Shown: positions 10,592 to 20,347, numbered from the stretch's first letter. The stretch: DNA of 64,000 bases from Providencia manganoxydans (GCF_016618195.1 NZ_CP067099.1:3162001-3226000); one strand, 5' to 3'. Numbers and translations: made by a program. Notes: generated by a model from the letters alone, not told the origin.

Positions 10592-11341
10592 TTATAATTC
10601 GGTACTGCGTTTCAGCCAATAAGGATCCCCCACCATACTGCCAAGGTAGGATGCTTTATGACATATTTTAGAAGCTAACTGCTCTAATAATTCAGGTGTA
10701 ATTTGTGACGCTGGCAAACTCAAACACAATGCATACAATGTGCCTTGTGAAGGGTCATAAACGGTGCTCGAAACAGAAGCAACCCCCGCCACAGATTCAT
10801 TAATTGAATAAGCCCAACCTCGTTCTTCAATTTGATTTAACTCTTGACGTAACTTATCTTGTTTATCTTGAGGCTCTTGGCAAATAATCATTTCACGCTC
10901 ACTCAATGAGTTGCGCGCTAATAATGCTTTTCCTGTTGAGGTACCCGCTATAGGTAATTTAGTACCCGGTTGAGTGATCACTTGAAGTAAACTATTGCCA
11001 ATACGTGCATGGACCACTCTAACTTTGTCTTTATCCCTTAAAGAAACATAGGTGGTAAATCCTGTTTCTTTGGTTAATTGATCAAGTGATTCAAGTGCCA
11101 TATCTATGAGTGGATTCATTCCTCTAGCACGATGAGCCAATTCCATAATAATTAAACCTGGGCGATATACAGGCGCATCACTTTTCTTTTCGAGTAAGCC
11201 GTACTCTGCCATTTGCTTTAATAAACGTGAGGCCGAGCTTTTAGGCATACCTAACTCATTGACTAAAGTCGTTACCGTCAGTTCATCGCCTGAACGAAGA
11301 AATAAACGATAGACATCTACAACGCTTGAGAGAATACTCAT
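10592..11341 (-). CDS. IclR-family transcriptional regulator
   Basis: The 249-residue product has the family layout: an N-terminal winged helix-turn-helix (about residues 5-65, with TTLVNELGMPKSSASRLL as the recognition segment) and a C-terminal GAF-like effector-binding domain (about 80-240). The effector domain contains AGTSTGKALLA and GWAYSINESVAGVASV, the latter close to the usual IclR-family consensus. Its ATG overlaps the stop of the hydrolase gene by 4 bases (ATGA), so it is translated from the same message as the permease and hydrolase. It probably controls this cluster, possibly through the palindrome at 13603-13621. Confidence 0.9.
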   Translation of the reverse strand: MSILSSVVDVYRLFLRSGDELTVTTLVNELGMPKSSASRLLKQMAEYGLLEKKSDAPVYRPGLIIMELAHRARGMNPLIDMALESLDQLTKETGFTTYVSLRDKDKVRVVHARIGNSLLQVITQPGTKLPIAGTSTGKALLARNSLSEREMIICQEPQDKQDKLRQELNQIEERGWAYSINESVAGVASVSSTVYDPSQGTLYALCLSLPASQITPELLEQLASKICHKASYLGSMVGDPYWLKRSTEL

Positions 11342-12183
11342 GGTTCACCCATAGACTGAGGAGCTTGTACTAATTGCTGATAGCTATGTGGTTTTCGGTC
11401 TCTCAAATAAGGTATGTTCAAGCGAGTATGTGCTTGAACCTGAAAGTCTACTTCGCCTATCAATAGCTGTTCGCTATCGTAGCCTGCCTCATGCAGCACT
11501 TGTCCCCGAGGGCCAAGTACTTTACTCCCACCAAACAGGTGTAGGTCGCCTTCGTTCCCCCAGCGATTAACCGCAAGAAGATGACAACCATTTTCTAACG
11601 CACGGCAAGCGGTATTAATATCCCACATGTCTCTATCCTGAATACACCATGCTGAAGGAGCAATCAGTATTTCTGCTCCCTGCAAGGTCAAAATACGTGC
11701 AACTTCAGGGAATCCCATGTCATAGCAAATCATGACACCAATTTTGCCAATGGGAGTATCAAATACAGGGTAGCTATTTCCGCTATTAAACCACTGTTTT
11801 TCAATACCAAATGCATGAACTTTACGGAAGACTCCACTAATTTCATGGCAACCGGGAGTCCAAACGCCCACTGAATTGTAAACTTCCCCGAGGTATGTTC
11901 CCCGCTCAGCAAAACCACTCACTATGGTGAGATCTAATTTTGTCGCAAGAGAACTCAATAATTGATAGGTTTCGCTACCTACGCTGTCGCTAAGATCCCA
12001 GAGTTTTGTGGACAACAGATCACCACGATAGCCGGTCGTCGCCAATTCAGGGAAACAAATTAGCTTAGCGCCTTGCTCTGCCGCCTGATGGCAAAAATCT
12101 GCCATCCGTTGTAAGTTTCCTGACTTGTCACCAAGCATTGAATTAAACTGCGCAAGCGCAACTTTCACACTGTTTTGGTTCAT
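11338..12183 (-). CDS. Carbon-nitrogen hydrolase (nitrilase superfamily)
   Basis: This is a cytoplasmic amidase or carbamoylase-type enzyme that cleaves non-peptide C-N bonds. The catalytic triad is visible: Glu46 in CFPELATTGY, Lys121 in FRKVHAF and Cys153 in VMICYDMGFPE. The 281-residue length is normal for the superfamily. I chose the ATG at 12183, which is preceded by GGGTGAGGG; a GTG at 12192 is in frame but lies on the ribosome binding site. The gene starts 11 bases after the NCS1 permease stop, and its own stop overlaps the IclR-family start. The substrate is probably what the permease imports, perhaps a carbamoyl or ureido compound; that is inference. Confidence 0.9.
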   Translation of the reverse strand: MNQNSVKVALAQFNSMLGDKSGNLQRMADFCHQAAEQGAKLICFPELATTGYRGDLLSTKLWDLSDSVGSETYQLLSSLATKLDLTIVSGFAERGTYLGEVYNSVGVWTPGCHEISGVFRKVHAFGIEKQWFNSGNSYPVFDTPIGKIGVMICYDMGFPEVARILTLQGAEILIAPSAWCIQDRDMWDINTACRALENGCHLLAVNRWGNEGDLHLFGGSKVLGPRGQVLHEAGYDSEQLLIGEVDFQVQAHTRLNIPYLRDRKPHSYQQLVQAPQSMGEP

Positions 12184-12194
12184 TGCCCTCACCC

Positions 12195-13541
12195 TTAATC
12201 TGAATGATTAACTTTACGGAATTGCACCGTATCGACGCCTTTAATTCGAGCTTGCCAACGCATCGCAATCCAATAAAGAACAGCGCTGACCAACAGTGAA
12301 TTAAGTGCAGGCACACCAAAATCGGTATTAAAAGGACCTAACGCAGAGCTTAGCCACCCCACTACAACAGCAATTCCCCAAACAACTAATGTTATTGGAT
12401 TAAACGCTTCGCACATTGAGGGGAGTTCACCTTTAGCTCTAGTGATATCTAACTCTTTACGGTCACGTTTCAATAAGTAGTAATCAACCACCATAATGCC
12501 AGCAACCGGTGGAATAGCGATGCCTAAATAGATTAGGAAACCGATAAAGTTATCTAAAATACCTAACATTGAAGCAATAGTACCCAAGATACCAATAATC
12601 CAAGTCAGATAACGACGATCAAACTTCTTATTAAATACAGCGTTAAGTAATGTGGAAAACCCTAATGATGATGAATAAAGGTTGATATCATTCATTTTGA
12701 TGGTTGAAAAGATAACAATTGATGCGCCAATCAAACCTGTTAAAGTCATCATCAAATCAAATACTTGGTAAGTATGCAACGCAAGTGCCATCAATACAGA
12801 AATCATATTGACTAACAACTCACCAAAAAAAGTCCCGATAAGAGTCATCCAGAAAACCTCTTTTGGGCTTTTCATAAAACGACTAATATCGGGCGTTGTA
12901 ACAGCGGAAATAATAAACCCACCTGCAACCATGGTAATCGCTGCGGGCATGGTCATAAGAGGCCCTGATGGTTCAGTACTACTAATAAGCGCACCAATAT
13001 CCTGCCCTGAAAGCAAATTATAGGTGGCCCAAACTAATGCAAGTAAAAATAGCGGCGTTGAGATATTCGCAGTAATAGATAAAAATCGATATCCATATAC
13101 TGTAATAACAGTCACCGCAATGCCTGTAATAAGCGACCAAGTCCCTGGTGTTAGCACATTCGTCGCTTTATACATTCCATCCGCAAAGAAACCGTTTTGT
13201 ACGCCAAACCAGCCCATCAGTGAAATCGCGATTGCGCCACCAATTAAAGCAGAGCCCAACTTACCAAACCCAGACCACCGTGACAGTAGACTGATTGACA
13301 TTCCTTCACGACACGCGGCCGCACCTAGTGCCCAGCTAACAACTTGTAAAATCACTGAACCTAGCATTGTGGCCCAAAACGCTTGCCAAAAAGTCAGCCC
13401 ATAACCGAGAGCTGCACCTAACATCACCTGTGAAACACAGGCAAGTGAGCCAATTCGGATTATTAGTACTTCATAGAACGGCCGACGAGCACTGAAAGGT
13501 ACTCGAGCCAGAGAATAATCTTCACCCGTTTTATTCGCCAT
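12195..13541 (-). CDS. NCS1-family permease, cytosine permease (CodB)-like
   Basis: The 448-residue product has about 12 predicted hydrophobic segments and the overall look of the cytosine/purine/uracil/thiamine/allantoin permease family. It has an N-terminal ARVPFSARRPFYEVLIIR segment, a conserved MGWFGVQNGFF stretch in helix 3, and TTPDISRFMKSPK after helix 6. It imports a nucleobase-like or ureide-like nitrogen compound by cation symport. It is the first gene of the inserted cluster. A 600-base noncoding region containing a perfect palindrome lies upstream. The exact substrate cannot be read from the sequence. Confidence 0.88.
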   Translation of the reverse strand: MANKTGEDYSLARVPFSARRPFYEVLIIRIGSLACVSQVMLGAALGYGLTFWQAFWATMLGSVILQVVSWALGAAACREGMSISLLSRWSGFGKLGSALIGGAIAISLMGWFGVQNGFFADGMYKATNVLTPGTWSLITGIAVTVITVYGYRFLSITANISTPLFLLALVWATYNLLSGQDIGALISSTEPSGPLMTMPAAITMVAGGFIISAVTTPDISRFMKSPKEVFWMTLIGTFFGELLVNMISVLMALALHTYQVFDLMMTLTGLIGASIVIFSTIKMNDINLYSSSLGFSTLLNAVFNKKFDRRYLTWIIGILGTIASMLGILDNFIGFLIYLGIAIPPVAGIMVVDYYLLKRDRKELDITRAKGELPSMCEAFNPITLVVWGIAVVVGWLSSALGPFNTDFGVPALNSLLVSAVLYWIAMRWQARIKGVDTVQFRKVNHSD

Positions 13542-13602
13542 TTAGTATTCCTGCTGTGTGGATCTTTGCTGTTGAGTTTATATTGGCTTTAATATTTTTT
13601 AA

Positions 13603-13621
13603 AGTTCCATTTTATGGAACT
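13603..13621. promoter_or_regulatory. Candidate operator palindrome for the IclR-family regulator
   Basis: AGTTCCAT and ATGGAACT form a perfect inverted repeat with a 3-base centre, 62-80 bases upstream of the permease start codon. IclR-family proteins typically bind such TGGAA/TTCCA-type palindromes. Assignment to the regulator encoded in this cluster is inference. Confidence 0.45.
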
Positions 13622-14098
13622 CGGTTTCATTTATTCTACAAGGCAAATGATATCCATGATCGATACCAAATCGCAAGTAGAATTTATATTTTCAGACATT
13701 TTTTTATGTCTAAATTATACTAGAACGAGAAAATTAGCTGTTGAAGAGTGAAATTTATATAAAAATAAGTGAGTTGGATTAATCAGCTAATGATTAGTGA
13801 TACTTCACAAAATGGAAATTTTTTTATTAATATTCTGTTCTGAAGCGATTGGGAAGGTCTAAATTAACGGTACTATTACCATTATTTACCATGTCAATCA
13901 TTGCATTACTAATAATATTAACATTTAACACAGGACAAACTATAAACCCTTCATTATAGCGTTAATCAAGGCCTATTTTTGTTGCATTTACTCTGAAACC
14001 ACAATTTTTACCATAGAAATAATCCAATTAATTCAACATGAAATGAGTATATAGGTTATCAATTTGATCAGAATTTAGGGGTGAGGAGCTGTAATGAA

Positions 14099-14132
14099 AT
14101 CACTCCTCGACAGAAATTTGTTAAGGAGTGAT
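14099..14132 (-). terminator. Inverted repeat after macB
   Basis: ATCACTCCT and AGGAGTGAT form a 9-bp stem with a 16-base loop, 9 bases beyond the macB stop. There is no T-run, so an intrinsic terminator role is uncertain. Confidence 0.35.
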
Positions 14133-14141
14133 GTCAATTTA

Positions 14142-16085
14142 TTATTCTCTTGCTAGCGCATCAATGGGGTTCAATCTCGCAGCGCTGCGAGCAGGTAAAA
14201 ACCCAAAGATCACGCCAATTGCTGTTGAACAAATAAATGCACTAATCAATGCAATTGGCTGAAAAGCAAATGTCCAACCAGGCAGCGCCATTTGAGCTAT
14301 CACACTGATACCATAAGACAGCGCAATTCCCATTAATCCACCAATCAGACAAACTAATATCGCTTCGATTAAAAATTGCTGCATAACATCGCTAGTGCGG
14401 GCACCAACTGCCATACGAATACCAATTTCGCGTGTCCTTTCCGTCACAGAGACTAACATGATATTCATCACACCAATTCCCCCTACAACCAATGAAATCA
14501 CCGCCACTAGCGTCAAAAAAAGCTGCATAGTGCTCGTCGTTTTTTCTGCTGTTTTGACTAATGTATCGATGTTATAGGTAAAAATATCTTTCTTACCATG
14601 ACGTAATGTTAATAAACGGGTAATTTGCTGTTCCGCAATTTTGGCATCCACTCCCTCTTTGACTCTCACAATAATGTTATCAAGATAAGGGCGGTTTAAA
14701 ATTTTGCTGTTCACCGTCGTATCAGGTAACCAAACAGATAAAGAATTCGTTGAGCCAAAAATAGATTTCTGCTCAGCCAGTACCCCAATGACGGTTGCTG
14801 GCATATTGCCTATCAATAATGTTTCACCAACCACATTTTTTTGATGAGGGAAAAAACGCCGCTTCGTATTTGCATCAATTACCACGACTTGAGCCCGACG
14901 TTCGACCATATCTGGTGTGAAACTCATTCCTTCGGAGAAATTTTCTGCATATACCTTAAAATAGTCGCGTCCAACACCTAATAATTGCGCAGAAGCGTCT
15001 AAATTCCCGCGACGTAATCGTGTGGATTTAGAGAGTTGGCCTGAAACTGCCTCAACATAAGGTTGTTGGGCAAGCGCCTCCACATCCTCACTTTTTAATG
15101 ATTGCCGATTTTGTGCGTCATCACTGCCAAAATCTTCACCGGGGTAAACAGAAATGGTATTTGTGCCGATAGCTTTAATATTGTTGAGCACCATTCCTTG
15201 CGCTGCATCACCAATAACCATGATCGAAACAACAGAAGCAATACCAATAATAATGCCTAACATGGTGAGTAACGTGCGCATTTTATTTACAACCATCGCC
15301 CGCCATGCCATTAATAAAGCTTCACTAAACCGCCCATAAACTTGGCCTAGCGAAATCCGTCGAGGGGTATTTTTTTGTATAGGCGTTGGTTTAATAGCTG
15401 CAACCGTACCTGAATCACTGAGTATTTCGCCGTCTTTGATTTCAATAATACGCTCCGCCTGTTGGGCAACTTTAGGGTCATGTGTCACGATAATCACGGT
15501 ATGACCTTGAGCGCACAGGTCTTTAAGGATTTTCATCACTTCTTCACCCGAGTGGCTATCCAGTGCCCCCGTCGGCTCATCGGCAAGGATCACTTGCCCA
15601 CCATTCATCAAAGCACGTGCGATACTCACCCGCTGTTGCTGACCACCTGATAGTTGACTTGGCCGATATTCAACACGTTCACCTAAGCCAAGTTGACTAA
15701 GTAGTTCAATTGCTCTTTGACGACGTTGTGCTTTACCAGCACCTGCGTAAACAGCAGGTACTTCCACATTTTGCTCAGCGGTTAAATGACTCAACAGATG
15801 ATAACGTTGAAAAATAAAGCCAAAGTGTTCGCGACGTAATTCAGCAAGTTGATCATCATCCAGCTGTGAAATATTTTGTTGTGCAACAAAATACTCTCCC
15901 TCACTCGGCTTATCTAAACACCCAATGATGTTCATCAACGTGGATTTACCTGAACCGGATGCACCGATAATCGCCACCATTTCCCCTGCATTTATGGTAA
16001 GCGATACCTCTTTCAGAACGGTGATTTCGCTTTCACCCGCAGGATAACGTCGAGTAATACCTTTAAGCTCTAGTAAAGCGGACAT
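14142..16085 (-). CDS. macB: Macrolide export ATP-binding/permease protein MacB
   Basis: MacB is the inner-membrane ABC component of the MacAB-TolC tripartite pump, which exports macrolides, peptides and some toxins. The 647-residue product begins MSALLELKGITRRYPAGE and has an N-terminal ATPase domain with Walker A GASGSGKS (41-48), signature LSGGQQQR and Walker B ILADEPTGALD. A first membrane helix, a large periplasmic domain and three C-terminal FtsX-type helices follow. The ATG at 16085 is preferred because it lies one base after the macA stop and matches the family; an upstream in-frame GTG/ATG extension would lie inside macA. Confidence 0.97.
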   Translation of the reverse strand: MSALLELKGITRRYPAGESEITVLKEVSLTINAGEMVAIIGASGSGKSTLMNIIGCLDKPSEGEYFVAQQNISQLDDDQLAELRREHFGFIFQRYHLLSHLTAEQNVEVPAVYAGAGKAQRRQRAIELLSQLGLGERVEYRPSQLSGGQQQRVSIARALMNGGQVILADEPTGALDSHSGEEVMKILKDLCAQGHTVIIVTHDPKVAQQAERIIEIKDGEILSDSGTVAAIKPTPIQKNTPRRISLGQVYGRFSEALLMAWRAMVVNKMRTLLTMLGIIIGIASVVSIMVIGDAAQGMVLNNIKAIGTNTISVYPGEDFGSDDAQNRQSLKSEDVEALAQQPYVEAVSGQLSKSTRLRRGNLDASAQLLGVGRDYFKVYAENFSEGMSFTPDMVERRAQVVVIDANTKRRFFPHQKNVVGETLLIGNMPATVIGVLAEQKSIFGSTNSLSVWLPDTTVNSKILNRPYLDNIIVRVKEGVDAKIAEQQITRLLTLRHGKKDIFTYNIDTLVKTAEKTTSTMQLFLTLVAVISLVVGGIGVMNIMLVSVTERTREIGIRMAVGARTSDVMQQFLIEAILVCLIGGLMGIALSYGISVIAQMALPGWTFAFQPIALISAFICSTAIGVIFGFLPARSAARLNPIDALARE

Positions 16086-16086
16086 A

Positions 16087-17190
16087 TTAGCTCTCCGTAA
16101 TACGACCGGTGACGACCTGCTCACCCTCTTTAAGCCCTTCAACCACTTCGACTTGAACGTCATTACGGCTATTTATCTTAACTTGGCGTTTTTCAACTTT
16201 TTCACCATTAAGTACCTCCACCTCATAAACTTGTGGAGAGACTTCATCCCCCAATGCAGACAGTGGTAAAAGAAGGACATTTTTATGCGATTCTAGATCA
16301 ATCTTGATTTGTGCTGTCATTTGTAATTTCAGCAAATGCTGTGGGTTCGGTACTTCAAAGCTAGCATAGTAAAAAATGGCATCATTAATTTTTTCGGGAG
16401 TAGGCAATATATCTTTAAGAACGCCGGTAAACCGTTTATCAGGCGCACCTAAAACCGTGAATGATGCCGCTTGCCCTGGTTCTAAATAGATCACATCCGC
16501 CTCTGAAACCTCCGCTTTAACTAACATAGTATTCATATCAGCTAAGGTTAAAATCGTTGGCGCTTCCTGAGCTGCAATCACAGTTTGCCCCTGTAATGTT
16601 TTAATAAAGGTGACAATACCGTCCATCGGCGCTGTAATCTGTGTATACTTTAGATTGGTTTTCGCCGTATCTAATGTCGCTTGATTACGTTTAATTTGCG
16701 CTTGGTACGTTGCAACCCGCGCTTTTTTAACTTCCACATCTGTTTGCGCTTGATCCAACTCCTGTTTAGAAACAGCTTGTAATTTGGATAAGCTTAATTG
16801 GCGCTGGTAGGTCACTTCAGCCAGACGTAACTCTGATTTGGATAATGCCAAATTTGATTCTAATTCATGGATGGTTTCTTGGGCTTCAGTGACGTCGTTT
16901 TGTGCCTTCTGAGGATCAATCACTGCCAACAAATCACCTCTTTTAACTTTGTCACCTTCTTTCACATATAGAGTCTGCAATTGACCGCTAACTTGTGCCC
17001 CTACATCAACCTTACGTACTGCATCCAGTTTACCTGTCGCTTGTACTTGCTTGTCTAAGTCACCACGTGTTACAGCAACTGTTTGGTAAACCTCTTTTTT
17101 TTCACCACCGAAAAAAAACAACGCAGCACCAAGCGCCAGAAAAATAACCAGTATAGAGACTAGCCACTTTTTTCGTGAATGTGTTTTCAT
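16087..17190 (-). CDS. macA: Macrolide efflux membrane-fusion subunit MacA
   Basis: MacA is the periplasmic adaptor linking MacB to TolC. The 367-residue protein has an N-terminal membrane anchor (residues 8-27, LVSILVIFLALGAALFFFG), a lipoyl-like domain split by a long alpha-hairpin (about 95-190, rich in Ala, Gln and Leu heptads), then beta-barrel and membrane-proximal domains (AQEAPTILTLADMNTM onward). The hairpin includes the QLSLSKLQAVSKQELDQAQ turn. macB follows after one base, so the pair is translationally linked. Confidence 0.96.
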   Translation of the reverse strand: MKTHSRKKWLVSILVIFLALGAALFFFGGEKKEVYQTVAVTRGDLDKQVQATGKLDAVRKVDVGAQVSGQLQTLYVKEGDKVKRGDLLAVIDPQKAQNDVTEAQETIHELESNLALSKSELRLAEVTYQRQLSLSKLQAVSKQELDQAQTDVEVKKARVATYQAQIKRNQATLDTAKTNLKYTQITAPMDGIVTFIKTLQGQTVIAAQEAPTILTLADMNTMLVKAEVSEADVIYLEPGQAASFTVLGAPDKRFTGVLKDILPTPEKINDAIFYYASFEVPNPQHLLKLQMTAQIKIDLESHKNVLLLPLSALGDEVSPQVYEVEVLNGEKVEKRQVKINSRNDVQVEVVEGLKEGEQVVTGRITES

Positions 17191-17209
17191 TTTGTACCTA
17201 TATGATCAA

Positions 17210-17231
17210 AGAGAGAGGCTGCCCTCTCTCT
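17210..17231 (-). terminator. Hairpin between ybjD and macA
   Basis: AGAGAGAGG and CCTCTCTCT form a 9-bp stem with a 4-base loop in the 76-base gap between the co-directional ybjD-like gene and macA. On the minus strand only TTT follows, so it is a weak terminator or an RNA-stabilising hairpin. Confidence 0.5.
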
Positions 17232-17266
17232 AAAATATTGATATTCTAACAACTGGATATATCCTC

Positions 17267-18931
17267 TTAATAAGCTTTTCCTCTCGCTAACCACGCCACT
17301 CGTGAGAACATACTTTTTAACTGTGATGGTATAGAATCAGGCCCTAATTCCGCCGCTCGATTGACGGTGGCAATAGCAAGATCAGGTTTTGATGTTTTAG
17401 AAATCGCTTTAATAATCACTCTACGCGTCGAAACCTTTGCATTGTCAGGGATCCCTGCGATTTCATGATAAAGATGGCTAAAGCCTTCTCGATACAAAAA
17501 GTGCTCCATATCAGGTGCGGGCAAACGCGTTAAGCGGTCTCTTTCTGTATCATGCATTTTTTCTGCATAACTGAGTGCCGTTGCTGCATATTTTTTACCC
17601 GCTTCGTCGCCATCAACCAGCGTATGCCATTCTATCCCCATTTTGTTAGCGAACTTTAATAAAGGCTTAAGACCACTTTGAGCAAACTCAATGACTTTAA
17701 TTCCTTCAGTCTCAAAGTAATAATTACATTGACGAGCTAACTCATTCATCAACCAAATCTCTGTTTCACCTTCAACCAGTAACCAACAACGAGCAAACAG
17801 CGCTGAGGGCCGATTAAAACGTATATGAAAAGAAATTTTGCGCACTTCTTCTGGCGATAAATCATTTTTGCCTAATCGATAAGCTGATACCTTTCCTGAG
17901 TCTCGAACTAAACGGCATAGATTTTCAATAGGAACCTGAGATAGCAATTCACCTGAGTTTGTGGTTGTGAGGCGTTGTAAAGAAAACAAATTCAATAGCC
18001 CCCATGCAATTGACAACATAATCGGGTGCAAACGTGTCTCAGGATCTTCAACGATCACTAATGGGCGAGCATATTTATCCAGTTGTATGTTACCTTTTGA
18101 TTGTAACAAAGAAGAAAACATACCTAATATAATTAAACGGATATTACGTTCATTCGGTTTAGCGACAATGCGACTAATATTATCGAGTGCCTGCCAGCCT
18201 CTTCGCCGTGGTTCCTGCTTAATTGTAGAGCGATGTTCTTGAAATATATGAGTGCTTTGCCCCGCAAAATAATGGCTAAGCAATTGTTGCATCGCATCAA
18301 TCCCTTCAACCAGTTCATCATCACTCAATCGCTGTGGGTTATTGATCAGTGCACGCGTCAAATCTTCCATACGTGAATTAAATACATCGCGGATCTCTTT
18401 GTCGCCAGCAACCAAGGTTTCAGGGTTTAAGGTATTAAGAAAACGTGCATCGCGCAGTCGAATAACGGGGTAAAGGCGGATAATTTCTTTAATATATTTC
18501 CCCACATTATCTAGCGATAACTTATTACCACCTGCATTCAAAAAGTTGCGATCCACGCTGATCGTGCCATCTTCTTTCATTTCGGCACTCACACGATAAA
18601 AAATATGCTTTAAATCGTCATCATTGTCGACCCAAACAGAAGTGAGGTTACGAAAACGATACGAGCGATGGCGACCGGGACGATCCTCACAAAATTTAAG
18701 CACGATTTGTAATGAGCGAAATCGAGAAGCATCATCCCCCATTGGATGATGAAAATCATGTTGATTAAATTGATAATTTTCTTGCTCAGGCGAAAGTAGA
18801 ATAGTCAGTGCATCCAAAAGGCTCGACTTTCCCCATGAATTTTCTCCCACTAAAACCGTGTTCTTATTTAGCGCTAATGAGAGCCGGTTAATCCCTCTAA
18901 AACCGTATATTTCCACACGTTCCAGATACAT
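17267..18931 (-). CDS. ybjD: OLD-family ATP-dependent nuclease-like protein YbjD
   Basis: The 554-residue product matches E. coli YbjD. The N-terminal ABC/SMC-type ATPase domain starts MYLERVEIYGFRGINRL with Walker A GENSWGKSS (about residues 29-37). A signature and Walker B-like LVIVEDPETRLHPIM lies near the middle, and a C-terminal TOPRIM domain contains LLVEGETEIWL and VDGDEAGKKYA. OLD-family proteins combine ATPase and nickase/nuclease activity; the physiological role of YbjD is not established to my knowledge. Its position between macA and lysO matches E. coli, but ybjX, which separates ybjD from macA there, is missing. Confidence 0.9.
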   Translation of the reverse strand: MYLERVEIYGFRGINRLSLALNKNTVLVGENSWGKSSLLDALTILLSPEQENYQFNQHDFHHPMGDDASRFRSLQIVLKFCEDRPGRHRSYRFRNLTSVWVDNDDDLKHIFYRVSAEMKEDGTISVDRNFLNAGGNKLSLDNVGKYIKEIIRLYPVIRLRDARFLNTLNPETLVAGDKEIRDVFNSRMEDLTRALINNPQRLSDDELVEGIDAMQQLLSHYFAGQSTHIFQEHRSTIKQEPRRRGWQALDNISRIVAKPNERNIRLIILGMFSSLLQSKGNIQLDKYARPLVIVEDPETRLHPIMLSIAWGLLNLFSLQRLTTTNSGELLSQVPIENLCRLVRDSGKVSAYRLGKNDLSPEEVRKISFHIRFNRPSALFARCWLLVEGETEIWLMNELARQCNYYFETEGIKVIEFAQSGLKPLLKFANKMGIEWHTLVDGDEAGKKYAATALSYAEKMHDTERDRLTRLPAPDMEHFLYREGFSHLYHEIAGIPDNAKVSTRRVIIKAISKTSKPDLAIATVNRAAELGPDSIPSQLKSMFSRVAWLARGKAY

Positions 18932-19328
18932 ACACCCTCTCCTTGCTATGATCTATTTTGAAAGCTTACCTTATTAACTGCTTACATGACTATAAGAGCG
19001 AACAAAAATTAAATATATTTACCTCAACATAGCCAACCATATTGAGCATCCATTCTTAGTGTTATAAAATAGTTAAACTTTATTTTTTAGTTTTTTTATC
19101 CTATTTTTTATCGATAGACAGCGAAAAAAACGACATCGTAATTAATGCGATTCAATAATTGATGTCAAACAATAATTGATATCAAAATAGTAACGAAAGA
19201 AATTATTCTAATAATTTATACTCCAAATCATTCGAGCTGTAGCTAGCGCACGACATTAGCGGTACTACAACTTGAAATGTAGTGAGTGTAATAACCCCTT
19301 GTTAATGGGATAAGTTAAAGGATGCAAA
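18932..19328. other. Divergent ybjD/lysO control region
   Basis: This very A+T-rich gap contains a shortened ERIC copy (19217-19290) and presumably the promoters of ybjD and lysO. No gene or RNA is recognisable. Confidence 0.5.
19217..19290. repeat. Shortened ERIC element upstream of lysO
   Basis: Both ends are recognisable (TATACTCCAAATCATTCGAG and CTACAACTTGAAATGTAG), but the copy is only about 75 bp, so the internal core has been deleted. It lies about 40 bases before the lysO start. Confidence 0.7.
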
Positions 19329-20228
19329 ATGTATTCAGGATTACTCATTATTTTACTACCGTTAACGCTAGGTTATCTTATCTCCATCAAAAATAAAAAG
19401 ATCCTAGATGTTGTACATCGCGCCTTAAACTCAATGGTGTATATCATTCTATTTTTAATGGGGATCACCCTCGCATTACTTGAAAACTTAAGTGCACATT
19501 TATTTTCAATTTTAATTTATGCATTAACATTCTTTGTATGCATATTTTCACTTAATCTTATTTCATTGTTGCTCTTGGATAAGTTCGATCCTTGGAAAAT
19601 TCCAAAACATAAACAAGAAAAACCCCCTTCACGCATTAAAATGGTTCTCGAATCATTACAACTTTGTGGGGTGCTCCTTATTGGCTTCTTCGTGGGTTTG
19701 ACTGGGTTTAAATTCCTTCATTATGCGGATAAAGGTAGCCAAATAGCCTTGATGTTGTTGCTATTGTTGGTTGGCATTCAGTTACGCAACAGCGGCATGA
19801 GCCTTAAGCAAATTTTAGTTAACCGACGAGGTACTACGATTGCATTAGTGATGGGAGCTAGCGCACTAGTTGGGGGAGCAATCGCCGCTTTCCTGTTAGG
19901 GATCCCCGTAAAAATGGGGTTAGCGCTTGCTTCGGGTTTTGGTTGGTACTCCTTAACCGGTATTGTATTAACCGATGCTTATGGGCCAGTGATGGGCAGT
20001 GCAGCATTTTTTAATGATCTCGCACGTGAATTAGCGGCCATTATGTTGATCCCTTTAATTATTAACCGTTATCGTTCTACGGCATTAGGGATTTGCGGAT
20101 CTACCTCTATGGATTTCACGTTGCCTGTATTACAACGCAGTGGCGGCGTTTCCATCGTACCCGCGGCAATTGTTCATGGCTTCGTGCTTAGTTTAATCAC
20201 ACCAATTTTGATGGCCTTCTTTACGTAG
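19329..20228 (+). CDS. lysO: Lysine exporter LysO
   Basis: LysO (YbjE) exports L-lysine and its toxic analogue thialysine across the inner membrane. The 299-residue product starts MYSGLLIILLPLTLGYL and has about eight to ten hydrophobic segments. The conserved blocks GIQLRNSGMSLKQI, LASGFGWYSLTGI, FFNDLARELAAIMLIP and CGSTSMDFTLPVLQ are the family hallmarks; the acidic residues in them are thought to be needed for transport. AAAGGATG precedes the ATG. In E. coli it is regulated by ArgP, but I cannot identify the site here. Confidence 0.93.
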   Translation: MYSGLLIILLPLTLGYLISIKNKKILDVVHRALNSMVYIILFLMGITLALLENLSAHLFSILIYALTFFVCIFSLNLISLLLLDKFDPWKIPKHKQEKPPSRIKMVLESLQLCGVLLIGFFVGLTGFKFLHYADKGSQIALMLLLLLVGIQLRNSGMSLKQILVNRRGTTIALVMGASALVGGAIAAFLLGIPVKMGLALASGFGWYSLTGIVLTDAYGPVMGSAAFFNDLARELAAIMLIPLIINRYRSTALGICGSTSMDFTLPVLQRSGGVSIVPAAIVHGFVLSLITPILMAFFT

Positions 20229-20347
20229 TTATTCACAATCGCGATAAATCGATAATAAGTCTTAAAATGATGATATTTAACAGCGCTTTACATAAGTAGA
20301 ATTTCAGTCACAATAGCGATAGGTGAGCGTAAAAACAGGAAATAGAC

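Larger units (their letters stand above)
13542..14141. other. Upstream region of the permease cluster
   Basis: This 600-base A+T-rich gap holds the promoter of the minus-strand permease cluster and the 3' region of macB. It contains a perfect palindrome at 13603-13621, a small AGACAT/ATGTCT hairpin at about 13694-13711, and an inverted repeat just after macB (14099-14132). I find no gene in it. Confidence 0.6.
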
